Positions 11,501 through 23,200 of a DNA stretch of 64,000 nt are shown one piece after another. How positions within the stretch are numbered: position 1 is the first letter of the stretch; each line of letters starts with the position of its first letter. Source of the stretch: Paragordius varius (lineage: Eukaryota; Nematomorpha); contig OZ176053.1 in assembly GCA_964247055.1 (NCBI GenBank), positions 124,001 to 188,000 of the forward strand, read 5' to 3'. The notes beneath the pieces were generated by a model. It saw only the letters and a list, made by a program, of their open reading frames with translations. It ran no database searches and was not told the origin of the DNA. The translations under genes and the position numbers were made by a program.

Positions 11501-14500
11501 TTTAAATTTATAGCAAAAGGAAAATATTTTTACCATACAAATAATTTTTTAGTTTATTGGTTGCATTTAATATACCATTTACAGTTCAAATTCACCCTTA
11601 AACAATTCAAATTCACCCTCGAACAATTCAAATTCACCCTCAAATAAGTAACATGTTATTTAAGATTAAAAAATACTTATATTTTAATATATTTTTAAAA
11701 AATAAAATTTTGTTTTAAATTAAAATAATACTGAAAAAAATAATTAATTATGCCATAAAGATATATTTTATATTAATAATGAGTTATATTAGTTCGAAAA
11801 CACATAATTTATTTTTAGGGTGAATTTGAATTGTTCAAGGGTGAATTTGAATTGTTCGAGGGTGAATTTGAATTGTTTAAGGGTGAATTTTAACTGTAAA
11901 TGGTATATATAAGCATTTGTAAACCCATAGATTTTTTACCATTACTTTGATACTATACTCATGCTTCAAACTCGGTTCTCAGAAACGGTTAAACGCATTC
12001 ACAATTGGTTAGATCGTAATGCTAAAGAATTGTTGAAAATGCATGGAAAGGTAGAAAGAAAATTTTATTTATTAGCAAAACAATTTAATATTTTTACTAA
12101 ATTTTATTAGCAATTTAATATTTTAATTTTAGCGATTTTTTACTCAAAAACATAAATTAGATTTTAGCTTTTGACGAACAACAACAAAATTTGGATGAAC
12201 GTATAAAAACCGTTTTGATGGAAAAAATAGTGGACCAGAGTTTTATGTAAAAAATGAAAAAAGTTTTTTTTGTGTTCAATATCGTTCGTTAGTCCTTGAT
12301 TGCTTGTTATATTGTCCTTTGTCCATATTTGATGTCGTAATTTTGTCCGTTTGCGTTATTTGGTATCAACCCTTTTTAATCTTTATTTTTTTACCTTGAT
12401 ATTCAAGCTTTAACCAATTTTAATCTTTAGAGGTGTCAGATGAAAGTGTCATTATATTTGAACATTAATAAAAAGTCGTCGGGATCCATACATGTGCATG
12501 CAAAATATTTTATTAACTTTTTTATGTTATTAGAGAGTATTTGAACTGCCCTTAATCTATCTAGTATAGTGTCGTTTTTTGTACAAAATAAATATTTCTT
12601 TAAAATAATGTTTATAACCATGGAACCAATTCACGTCTCATATCTATCCTATCCTTTTTGTTCTTAAATTGTTTCCCACATTTTTATTTAAACACCGATT
12701 GAAAGCGTATTATATTTGCCATGTTATTTTGATTACTATTATAAAAGCAAAAATTTTGAAATAATGTTGGCTTAAAAACAAATAAATTCTCGATGGTTAA
12801 TGTATATATATCATAGTTTCTAACCTTATGGCATGTCTTAATTGATTATTGGTCAATTTTATTTTTTATATTATATAATATTATATACTCTTTTCGTGTG
12901 CATAGGCATATCCATTACACTACCTTATTAGCTAGTGCTTATTGGAACAAAGCATTTATTAGTTTGAAACAAACGAGGATAAATGAACCTTTGGATAAAG
13001 GAAGCAATAAAAATAATCTTGATTCTGGACAAGATTGGATTCTTAAGTTTCAGGGCATACTTGAAAAAACTATCAGTTTGTTTGATGAAACTGTTTATAC
13101 CACAAAATTGGTTAATCTAAAGGAACATAAAAATGTACTATTACCTTACCAAGATTATATGAATGAAAGGGGTGGCCATATTCGACAAAAATTTATACAA
13201 TACCTGAGTTATTTAAAAGTGTATGCCTATGGATATGCAAACATGATATTAACAACTTCACCAATGAATACGGATATATCTTCTGAAGCGAATAGTGTTT
13301 ATCGTATAGGTCTTAGATGTTCTCAGGCAAAATTTATATTTTCTCAAGCACTTTCAACCATATTTGAGCATTCTACCGATTGTGCCGCCCACCATAATAC
13401 GTTTTGTGAGCAAAAATTACTTAAAACATCTAAAAACGAATCTTTAGATATTGTCGGCTTTAAAAAATTTTCTATACAGTCGTCGACTTCATCAACTACG
13501 GATTTACTAATTATTTTCCCTTCAAAAAATGAGAATAAACACCAAAGTCAAGAAAAACCTGAAAATGAAGAATCTATCAAAGGTGTTTGTGTAGAAAAAC
13601 TCTTAAAATGCGATCCTTATGTCATAGCTTTATCGCTTGTGTCTCAAATACGGACAGATTCGAACAAACAGGTATTTTGAGCCTCTAGAAATTTCAAAAA
13701 ATTACAAGTTTTATAAAATAAAAATAGTTTTTTTAAATGAATTAATTGGTTTATGAAACAAAAAAATGAACGGTTTTACACTTTAAGTTTTTTAACAAAT
13801 TTTTTTTGAAGAATATAGTATGTATGATATAATAAGTTGTAAAAGATAATAGTAATAAAAAATATTACTTAATTAAATATAAATATAGATCCAATAGGAA
13901 CTTATTCACGGTTGTCCCTTAATATATAAAAAAACGATATAATAGTGGGAATAGTGTGCTTTTTAAATTTCTAATAAAAATATTTTTCATGTAGGCACTT
14001 TCCATAGCCCAAAAAATTTTGATGTGTTTGAGAATGTATATTGAACATTTTGCAAAAAACACCAAAGGATCAATTTTGGATTTGCTACAAGCACGATATG
14101 CTTTAACGGTTATATCACTTAATCTTAGGTAGTATTATACATTTTTTATATTTAGTTTTATAAAATAAGGGATCAAATTTGTCCTTAGAAAAGATCATCA
14201 TATATTTTTTTGTAAAATATCGTAATTTTATTTTTTGAGATAATATTACCAACTTTTTTTTGATAATCCACCAATAAATCTCGTTTATGTGAATTGATGA
14301 TAATTATTGTTTTAATTTAATGTAATTAACTGTTTTTTGCGAATAATGTTTATTTAATGATACATTCACGACTATTTTTTTACTAAATGGTTTAACATAA
14401 TGTTAAAAAAGATAATTCTTAATATAATTGTAAATATATTTATACATTATATATATTTCCATATTTTAGCTATGCAATGCATGATCTCGATATAGATCTA

Positions 14501-14989
14501 TCATTGGAGTATTTATGCGATTCTCAATTTTTACCATTCCTTTCCGGACTCTTTGAGTTTTACGGAGGAAATATATGGTGCGAAAATGATTTAGAAAATA
14601 TTAATTGCCTTCAAAAAATGGGCTCCTCCACTACGAATTCTGCATTAGATGCGAAATCCTTAGACTTTTTAAATACTAAAGATCCTGGAAATTTATCCAG
14701 ATTTCAACACTTGTTGCAACTTTTCATTCTAGTACATAAGAACTGTCTCCAAAGCATATCGGCTCAATTATATGTTTTACGAGATATTCAAGTGGAAAAA
14801 TGTTTAGCTTCACTTTCATATCAACATGGTAAATATTTTCATATTTATAAATTGTATAATTTATTTTAATTTTAGTTAAAACACTATATATCTTTTTGAA
14901 TTTTAGATACTACACTTGTGGAGTGTTTGCCGAATGAATACAAACGAGCCTTGGATTATTTCAGTGATAACTATTTAAATCTGTTATAG
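6239..14989 (+). CDS. Unrecognised 1177-aa protein with N-terminal TPR-like helices, 15 exons
   Basis: Exons: 6239-6331, 6356-6589, 6617-6784, 6817-6952, 6979-7071, 7819-7965, 8551-8746, 9550-9947, 10225-10745, 11931-12050, 12161-12246, 12906-13671, 13995-14128, 14470-14828, 14907-14989. All junction phases fit and the total is 1178 codons with the stop. Residues about 5-240 look like tetratricopeptide helices: YNEALEALQNFE, AFCLYYKGNFTESKMYYKKL, EALCLINMGDWEASIKFL, NYRKALMCLKKIL and VVYNTSMCCVKLNEMKSFEK. The middle (about 400-660) is Ser/Asn/Lys-rich with helical islands. Residues about 731-830 form a well-structured block containing LLPYQDYMNERGGHIRQKF. No signal peptide or membrane span is seen. 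The gene is divergent from the Gemin2-like gene, and its introns hold five family A copies. I do not recognise the family, so a helical scaffold role is only a guess. A poly(A) signal follows at 15031. Confidence 0.75.
7372..7678 (+). mobile_element. Family A MITE copy A1
   Basis: The left end is degraded (ACAATACAAATTGACCC). The core has TTATGTGTTTTTTGGCTAAT and a TTATGGCATAGTTTATTATT stretch. The right arm carries about four units of GGGTGAATTTGAATTGTTTA and ends GAACTGTAAATGGTATAT. It lies in intron 5 of the TPR-like gene. A partial second right half (core end plus one unit) follows directly at 7679-7799, suggesting a tandem or recombined copy. Confidence 0.8.
8120..8374 (+). mobile_element. 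Family A MITE copy A2
   Basis: Left arm ACCATTTAAAATTCACATTT followed by one CCTTGAACAATTCAAATTTA unit. The core has the degraded GACATAGTTTATAATTTTTT landmark. The right arm has two GGTGAATTTGAATTG-type units ending GTATGTGGTACAT. It lies in intron 6 of the TPR-like gene. Confidence 0.75.
8517..8542. repeat. (TA)n microsatellite
   Basis: Alternating AT run directly upstream of the acceptor of exon 7 of the TPR-like gene. It acts as filler before the splice site. Confidence 0.85.
10799..11076 (+). mobile_element. Family A MITE copy A3
   Basis: Starts CCATTTACACTTTAAATGCA. It has the TTATGTGTTTTCGAACT core, then a right arm of three to four GGGTGAATTTGAATTGTT-type units ending AGTGTAAATGATATAA. 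It lies in intron 9 of the TPR-like gene and is followed within about 15 bases by A4 in the opposite orientation. Confidence 0.75.
11091..11355 (-). mobile_element. Family A MITE copy A4 (inverted)
   Basis: Begins ATAATTTACAATTCAATTTA plus a CCCTTGAATAATTCAAATTC unit. Its core reads as the reverse complement of A3, with ATGCCATAAAGATATATTTC and AGTTCGAAAACACATAAAT. It ends in a degraded right arm. A3 and A4 form an opposed pair. Confidence 0.75.
11570..11906 (-). mobile_element. Family A MITE copy A5, best preserved
   Basis: Left arm TACCATTTACAGTTCAAATT, then three CACCC-ending units with linkers TTAAACAA, TCGAACAA and TCAAATAA. The core is in inverted orientation (ATTATGCCATAAAGATATAT and AGTTCGAAAACACATAATTT). 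The right arm has four GGGTGAATTTGAATTGTTC-type units and ends CTGTAAATGGTATA. The two arms are near-mirror images. This copy is the best reference for the family. Confidence 0.85.
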
Positions 14990-15030
14990 GCTTTATTATC
15001 ATATGTCATATAATATGTATTCTAGTATCA

Positions 15031-15036
15031 AATAAA
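15031..15036 (+). terminator. AATAAA poly(A) signal of the TPR-like gene
   Basis: A canonical AATAAA lies 42 bases after the TAG stop at 14987-14989. Confidence 0.6.
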
Positions 15037-15103
15037 TTTGTATGTGTATTTGTAATATATAATATTTGAACAATTTCAATCTTTGTAGTAGTTTCATATA
15101 GAA

Positions 15104-15309
15104 AAGCGGATGCTAAATTTATTCTACCCCCCAATAAATCAAATTCAAATTTGCATCAACTGTACCAAATCGAATCTTTTAATATTTTGATCAGAAAAAA
15201 TAGGCTTAGATATTTATGCGGACACATCAAACGTGCTCCAGAACAATGGACAAAAAATAAAATTGTATCCCTACATGACGATACATCAAATTTGTTTAAA
15301 AATAGTTAA
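15104..15309 (+). mobile_element. LINE ORF2 C-terminal fragment
   Basis: A single open frame of 68 codons encodes IRKNRLRYLCGHIKRAPEQW. This matches the RRLRWLGHVxR-type motif downstream of the reverse transcriptase in RTE/CR1/jockey-like non-LTR retrotransposons. No reverse transcriptase core or poly-A tail is visible, so this is a truncated relic. A fragment from the region just upstream of this motif in such proteins occurs at 62655-63130. Confidence 0.55.
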
Positions 15310-15636
15310 ATTTAGATTTGAAAACACCCCCCCCCCCAAAAAAAAAAGTGGTTTCGAGGAATTATTTGTTTTTAAAAATATATCGTTATAAAGCGTTTAA
15401 TCAATCCTTCTAATACCCAAAACTTTGGCAGTTTATAGATTATAATAAAATACGGAAATTGATTCCATGTTGTAATGAAAGTTCATATGCATGCATGGTA
15501 AAAAATTGAAAAGATTCGAAGACTAAATCACAGTTAACCCTAAATTGCTTTTTACTATTTAATACATTTATATCATTATAAACATGACTTGCTCGGGTAC
15601 ATAAAATAGAGATTTAAATTAAATAAATATATATAT

Positions 15637-15935
15637 ACCATTTACAGTTCAAATTTATCTTTGAACGATTCATTTACACTCTCGACACCCTTTTCAAATT
15701 CACCCTAAAAATAAATTATGTGTTTTCGAACTAATATAACTCATTATTAATATAAAATATAGCTTTATGGCATAGTTTATTATTTATTATTTTTTTAATT
15801 TAAAACAATTTTCTTTTAAAAAATATATAAAAATATGGGTAATTTTTAATGTTAAAATACATAATTTTGAAGGTGAATTTAAATTGTTCGAGGGTGAATG
15901 TAATTTGTTTTAGGGTAGATTAGAATTGTAAATGG
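15637..15935 (+). mobile_element. Family A MITE copy A6
   Basis: Left end TACCATTTACAGTTCAAATT, degraded internal units, then the core TTATGTGTTTTCGAACTAAT and CTTTATGGCATAGTTTATTA. The right arm has two to three GGTGAATTTAAATTGTTCG-type units and ends GAATTGTAAATGGTATATA. It is the only full intergenic copy. Confidence 0.8.
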
Positions 15936-16555
15936 TATATATATATATACGTCCAATAATATCAATCCAATTATTCATGTTTTATAAATATAAAAAAACA
16001 GTATAAAGAGACAGAAAAACTGATATCTAAATTTAATTTTTTACTCCTTGAAAAATCCCTTATAATAAAATTTAATATAATATTTATCATGCATATTTTG
16101 TTTTAGCGCTCAATGCTATATTCAATCTATTAAATATAATTAATATGTGGTGTTTCTCGTTAAAATTAAGCTGAAAATTCTTTCATTTTAATAGTAAGTT
16201 TTAAATAACAATTATTTCTTTTATTCAAAAAATAAAGCCCGAACGGGAATATGTTTAATAAAAGGATGTAATTCAAGTTTAGTTTCTAATAAAACTGGAT
16301 TATTTTTAAAAAATATACACAGAAAGTGAAATTTTTAAAGTGTTTGGAATTAATTTTCAAAGATTAAGGGTTCGATAAGGGTTGGTTTTTTTATAACCTT
16401 TGGTTATAATAATGATTTTTATATTTTTTAACTGTTTTTAAAAATGGTCGGTATTCCAAAAATATATTAAACTCAGTTTTCTTACAAAGAAACCATTGCA
16501 AAAATTAAAAACATTTTGAATATTTATATTATAAGGAATTGAAATTATATATATA

Positions 16556-16564
16556 ATATTTCCT

Positions 16565-16590
<26 letters not shown>
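16556..16590. repeat. (TA)n microsatellite
   Basis: Nearly pure TA run in the intergenic region, next to an imperfect small palindrome (AATATTTCC / GGAATTGAAATT side). Confidence 0.85.
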
Positions 16591-16596
<6 letters not shown>

Positions 16597-17131
16597 CGAT
16601 ATCTATTTTAACATAAAAATTTATAATCAAACTAGGAAGTAGAAAGGAATTACTAAAGCAAAAAAATTATAATTTTGCAATTTCATTATTTACAACCCGC
16701 CTAAGTTAAACAGGTAGACTGGTATATTTTTATGCTTTTTATTTTATTTTAATGAAAATATATTTTAGGATATGATTTGCGGAAAAAGGTAGAAATAGTG
16801 ATTTATGAATAATCTGTGCCATTCAAATTTTTATCTTTCACTTTAAAGTCATAATTATCTTATAATTTATTAAAAAAAAATTATGGATTAAAATTATTAA
16901 CGCCCTTATATTCAATTTTTTATAAAAAATTAAAATAATTTTTTTATTTATTATTAAAAAAAATATTTTAGTTTTACGCCTCCTTAAAACCTATATATTT
17001 TGTAAAAAATATCTATTTTATATAATTTTCATAAGTAATGTCCTTTCGTCATTAATTATATATTAAATCATAAAAATTAATTAATATTACCTATCCTATT
17101 ATAATACAAGGCTAATTCGATCGACCCTTCT

Positions 17132-17140
17132 CTATTTAAA
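17132..17140 (+). promoter_or_regulatory. Possible TATA-like box of the collagen gene
   Basis: CTATTTAAAGC lies about 80 bases upstream of the collagen ATG, followed by a locally GC-richer leader (GCGCAACTTTATTTATCCGC). Position and sequence fit a TATA-type core promoter. There is also a TTTTCTTGAATACAG sequence just before the ATG that could be a 5' UTR splice acceptor, in which case the promoter would lie further away. Confidence 0.3.
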
Positions 17141-17215
17141 GCGCAACTTTATTTATCCGCGAAAGCACATTATTTTTTTTCTTGAATACAGTTTTTTTTT
17201 TCAAAAAACTCAATA

Positions 17216-20200
17216 ATGGAAAATTGTTCCATTTCAAGCCATAATACTTGTAAACTAAAGAAAAAAGGATTTTTTCAAGATGTAAATATCCCAAATTCGT
17301 TGGGCTTCATAGCTGGCACGCTTATAGTCATGTCATTATTGGGTATGGGCTTTATTCCTTGGCTCAATTACAAAATTAAAATTCTTGAGCAAGATCAGGC
17401 CGCATACCTGACTGCCATTGAATTAAAGCTTGAGGAAAGAGAACAATTTTACAATTATTTGGTGGGAGAGGCTTCGAAATTACAGGTACAAATTTTTTTA
17501 TAAAAACCAACCTATTATATATATCTAAAATTCATTGGTATTTATATTTTTAGGGTGGTATAGCCACCAGGGTTTCTTAAAAAACAGTCAAATATTAATT
17601 TGTAAATTTCTGTGGGTTCAAATTATTTTTTGGCTCTTAGGTGAAAATCGTATCATTGATTCGAGAACGAAGGATGAAAAAGCTGGCGGAACTTGAACGC
17701 TTAAATCCAACATTTCAATTTAATACTAATAATTACCCTAATAATATTCACCCGCAAATCAATGCCACAATGCCCGCCATATCTTTGACGAGTACCAAAA
17801 AAAGTCGTAAAGGCAAAAAACGTGAAAAACGTCAACTCTTAGCCAACGCAGATAAACTTTTGGCCTCATCCCTACCCGATACCCCTATAGCAGACTTGGA
17901 TGCCGCCGAGAAACTTGCCGATGATATAATCATTGAGAATATGAAAGCGGATCCTGATTTGCCGCCTATCGCCTTTGGCGAGATTGGAGCGGAAGCATCA
18001 CCCCAAAAATCTGCCAGTTATGCGGCTCAATTTGGACGGGGTGGTCAAACGCCCGTAGTTGATGACACGCTCGGAGGCAATGTACAAGCCCGGTATCGAG
18101 AATTTGATATCCGTGGGAGATCTTCAAACGGCGGTTCTGCGTCAGCGAGTGGTGGTTCCTCAGGAGGTTCCTCACGAATTTCGCGGTTCCAATCTTTTGC
18201 AAGCAGTGCTCAACGCTTTGGGGCAGCCAGTTCAGCTTCAGCCACGTCTCGTGGCGGCGGCGGTGGTCGAGGGGGAAACGGGGGAGGAGGAAATGGTTTC
18301 AAGGGATTAGGTCAATCAAGTATGAAAATTTGTGATTTTATTAGCGAATGCTGATTTTTTTTTGATATGTTTGATCAAAGAAGGCGTAGCAAGAGGGTGA
18401 AAGAGGTGTGTGTGTGTATACACGCATCATACGCTATAAATTAAGGGGTGCTTAATTAGATTTATTTAATTTTTTTCAAAGGGTATGCTTAAAATTTAAC
18501 AATTGCAAATAATTTATAGCGATAAAGTATTCATGCACTGGGTGCCAATATTAGTTACGCCACTGTATTGATTCAAAAATATTGCATATATAGTACTTGG
18601 GTTTATTAGTCATTTCTATATAAAATTTGGCTTAAGTCTGGTTCTCTTTTTTTTAATTTCTATGGCTAACGAAATTTATACCAAAAGAATACTGTAAATA
18701 AATGGAGATGATACTATTTTTTAAGCATTAATTTTTTATACCATATATAAAATAATTAAAGCGCAGATTAACCAATCCACAATATTTAACATTTATACTA
18801 GAATTTAAGTTTTCATTGATCTTTAACCAAAAACCTTACTATAGCCTTATCCCTAATGTTTGAATTATGTTCTTAAAATACAATTTCAATTTAATCTTAT
18901 GGATTACATTCATTAATAAATCATTTATAACAACAAATCTAGGCGCAGTTTATATTATCCACTTTCCCATGCTCCTTAATAAAAAATGTATAATGCCTTG
19001 TAAATACTAATCATATATAAAAAAGCTGACAACACGCCTTACACATTCTCATGTTTAAAATAAAGAAAATTTTAAATAATTTTTTTTGATGAAAAATAGA
19101 CACGGGTTGTAAAAATTGCCCCAGTGGTCGACCAGGCCACCCCGGTCGTCAAGGCAGAACTGGGAACCCTGGAATCCCTGGTGAACTTGGAATAGATTCG
19201 AGAGCTCCTGGAAATCCTGGCACGCCTGGAACCACAGGAAAACCAGGAAACCCCGGACCAAAAGTAAACCACCTCACTCGCTCGTTTTACCACACAATAT
19301 TGTGAAAAATTTGATAATTTTGTAACTATCGAAATTTATTATATATATATGGTATATTATGGAATCGATATTGTTGTTTCTAAAACTCGGAATTTCGTGA
19401 TACAACGGTAAATATAACGGATTTTTCAATAAGGTATCAGTTATATCAAAACAGACGTTTCTCGTAAATTATTTATTGATAACAAAACTACGCAATCTTT
19501 TCATCATCACTGTCATCCCTGGGCTGGCGAGTGTTTATGCCTTCACAAGTCCGGATACAATTTACGGCCTTATCTTTAATAAAAAAAATTGAAAAAGAGA
19601 CTCTAAAGTGTGTATTTTATTTTTATTTATTGATAATTTTACCATGACCTTGTTAATATTTTGACAAATTTGAATAATATCACGCATTTTGACAAACTTG
19701 AATATTTATATTATGCAAAATAACTAAAATTCTATACAGGGACCACCAGGACCACCCGGACGAGATGCAGAGCCTGGAACAGATGGTAATCCTGGCCCAG
19801 ATGGCGCTGATGGAAAAAACGGTTTACCTGGCAAGGATGGCAATAATGGAATTCCTAGCAATATACCAGTACACATTATTTTCATATTATAACTATTATG
19901 GGAGAGTAGATTTTTCACTATAGACAACTAAATATTTATTTTTAGAGCACTAATTAATTTATGGTTTTGATAAAAATATGTAACCGGTATCTATATGATT
20001 TTTTAGAAATACAAAACATATAATATAAAAAATTTATTTTATTTCTCTTTAGGAGATATTATAATTGTAATACTCAACTTTTCACGGTAATAAAATATAT
20101 TAAATCAATCACAAAACTTTAAAATTAGGGAATATGGTAGTAAATTAGCAATCAAAGTTGGTTATTTAAGTAATTTATTTTGATATACTTAACCATTTTT

Positions 20201-23200
20201 TGTGTATAATATATAGGGTGATACAGGTCGAGCTGGAGATGCTGGCCGACCTGGGGGTCGAGGATTACCCGGAAGTGCAGGGAGGGATGGAGAGCCTGGA
20301 ATTCCTGGGAGAGACGGGGAGCGCGGAGACCCTGGAGATCTGGTAAAACACTTTTCCTTCTGATTTATTTGTCAAATAAAGGGAACTATTTTGGATTTTG
20401 ATGAAAGGATAACCTTGCTTATAAGGTATTACTTGGTGATTCTTAGGAATATAGACTTTTCTAAGTGAATTATGAGTAAAATGGTCTACTTATAAAAGTT
20501 TAGTATATAACATTATTCCGAAATTGTATTTCATTTGAATACTATTTTCAAAATATATATCGTTAAAATCTTGGTAAATTTATTAGTATTATTTTTGCAA
20601 AAAAATAAAAAATAAACATAATGTAAATCCCATATTTCAGAAAAAAAGGTTCCATAAATATCCCATTAAATGAAAGTAAAATATAGCGTATCGAAATTTT
20701 ACAGTTCAATTTTTTTATAATGACATAATTCATGATCAGAGACCAAAGTTAACAACTCGGTCACTCATTTATGATAAAATATTGATGGTTGGTTTTTTTT
20801 CATTTCAGGGCGAACCTGGAAATACGGGTTTGGACGGAGCCCCAGGCGATCCCGGTGCCAAAGGTAAAGATGGCTTAGACGGTTTAGCAGGCCCACCTGG
20901 CCGCGATGGAATTCCAGGCTTTGATGGAGAAAAGGTTTTTCAATATTTATAACAATATTGGTTACGTTGAATTATTCTATTCTTGTGTTTGGGTAAAAAA
21001 TAAATTTTATAAATTGAAATGATTAATGGTAATATTTTATTAAACGCATGCATGTCTTTTTAGGGCCAAAGAGGTGCACCCGGAAATCCTGGTATTGATG
21101 GACCGCCCGGAAAACCGGGTGTAGATGGTCAACCTGGTCGGGAAGGCAAACCTGGCGCTTTTGGACCCAAAGGACAAAAGGGGACTCCGGTAATGAAAAA
21201 CAACAACATTTTCGACAATAAATTTTGGGGAATTTACCATTTACAATTCAAATTCATCCTCGAACTATTCAAATTCACTAAAAATAAATTATGTGTTTTT
21301 AGCTCATCATTAATGAGAAATATATTCTTATGGCATAGTTTATTATTTTTTCAGTATAATATTAATTTTAAACGAAATTTCATTTCGTTTAAAAATATGA
21401 AAAAATAGGTAATTTTTATTCCTAAAAAACACATGTTTTATTTTAGGATGGATTTGAATTGTTTGAGGGTGTATATTTGAATTGTAAATAGCATATATAT
21501 ATAAAATTTATTTAAAAAATTATAAACAACATTAAATATATTGGTTTGTTGTTAGGGATTACGTGGAGCGCCAGGAGGAACGTCGCATGGAAATGATGCC
21601 ATTCCCGGAATGGATGGAAGGCCGGGGAGAGATGGTTTCCCCGGTCGAGACGGGAACCCGGGTCAAGATGGACGCCCTGGCGAGCCAGGAAAACCAGGTT
21701 TTTGTCTTTAACGTTTGTGGAATTAAAAAATTATTTCAAAACTGTTAATTAATGATTTGTTTAGCGTATCAAACATCGCTGTACATAGGTGTTATCCATC
21801 AGCCACAAATATTTATCTTTTTTGTCTCATCAAGGGCCGACCATATAATATCGATAAAAATTTCGTAGCTGTTTAACACATTTGCAAATACTTTAAAATA
21901 AGTATATCAAAAATTTAATAAATAAATAGTTTAGGCTATAAAAAAGCACTTCTAGGGCCACGGTTTTACCGCGGGGTATTGTTTCAATATGATGGTAAAT
22001 CATATGTAAATTAATGTCATCCATAACATTCGTTAGCTATAAAAACTTATCTTACTCTCTCATAATCATATTGATTTTTTCTTAGGCAAAGACGGACTAC
22101 CGGGGCGTGATGGTAAACCCGGTTTTGATGGCAAACCCGGCGCGCCAGGAAAACCGGGTGTTGACGGAATCCCGAATTTCGAGGTTGGAGAGGTCGGAGA
22201 CCCTGGAGATCCAGGACGAGATGGGCTGGATGGTGAGAATGGAACGGATGGGAAAGATGGAGCTCACGGTTTAGATGGTGTAGATGGACGTGATGGGGAT
22301 ATTGGCCTGCCTGGTCCTGATGTATGCTGCCATTTTTAAACTTGAATTACAGTAAAAAATTGAAATTACAAAGCTGGAAACGTAAAAACTAAAAGTTAAT
22401 ATTCACACGGCCATGCTTTTTTATATGATCTGTTACTTATATCCATTATGTTTTCAATTGTTAAGTATAAGAGTGTACGCCTCTAATACTTGTTTTTAAA
22501 CCCAAAAACAATAAATTATATTTTGAAAAAATGGAGTTAAAATATTTGTTCCTTAGTTTTTGATTTTTGTCATTATCATTTCAATTACTTCTTTTTACTG
22601 TCACAATAATATGTAAAATGGATGTCTTTATATAATATGGTTCTTACTTTTTTACGTTTTGATGTCTTTATAATTTCAATTTCCTTTTTTCTAAATAAAT
22701 AACCTCATAATTGTGAAAACAAACTTTTTATCATTTTAATTTCAACACACAAAAATTAATAGGGACCGGAAGGACCAGCTGGTCGAGACGGAGAGCCGGC
22801 ACCGGACGGCCCGCCAGGAAATAAAGGTCCGAGAGGCGAAAGAGGTGATCGCGGTCCCCAAGGAAGCAGTGGTGCTGTTGGAGAACCCGGGACGAGCGGA
22901 AGACCTGGTCTCCCTGGACCAAGAGGAGAAATGGGACCTGATGTATGTATTTAACAATAAAATAAAATTTTATGCTTTTTATAGTTTTAAAATAATATGG
23001 GCCTTTTGTTTGGTTTGGTTACAATTTTATGTTTTATAGTTTTAGCCTGGTTATTTAAGATCAATTTATAACATTTCTGGCTTAGACACGAAGTTTGTTT
23101 GGTAAAATTTTAGTCAAGAAACCTTGGTTGAAAAAAGTCACCCTTTTATAAACTTTATAGTCATTAATGTTGTTCTTTCGAAATTAATATACTATTCATA

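Larger units (their letters stand above)
14990..17215. other. Intergenic region between TPR-like and collagen genes
   Basis: Holds a poly(A) signal, a LINE C-terminal fragment, family A copy A6 and a TA microsatellite, each listed separately. There is also a C11/A11 homopolymer pair near 15328. From about 15940 to 17100 I see only AT-rich sequence with no supported gene. Confidence 0.6.

Noticed and set aside
12436-12621. 61-codon minus-strand frame in intron 11 of the TPR-like gene
   Set aside because: No recognisable motif, splice context or repeats. Such lengths occur by chance in AT-rich DNA.
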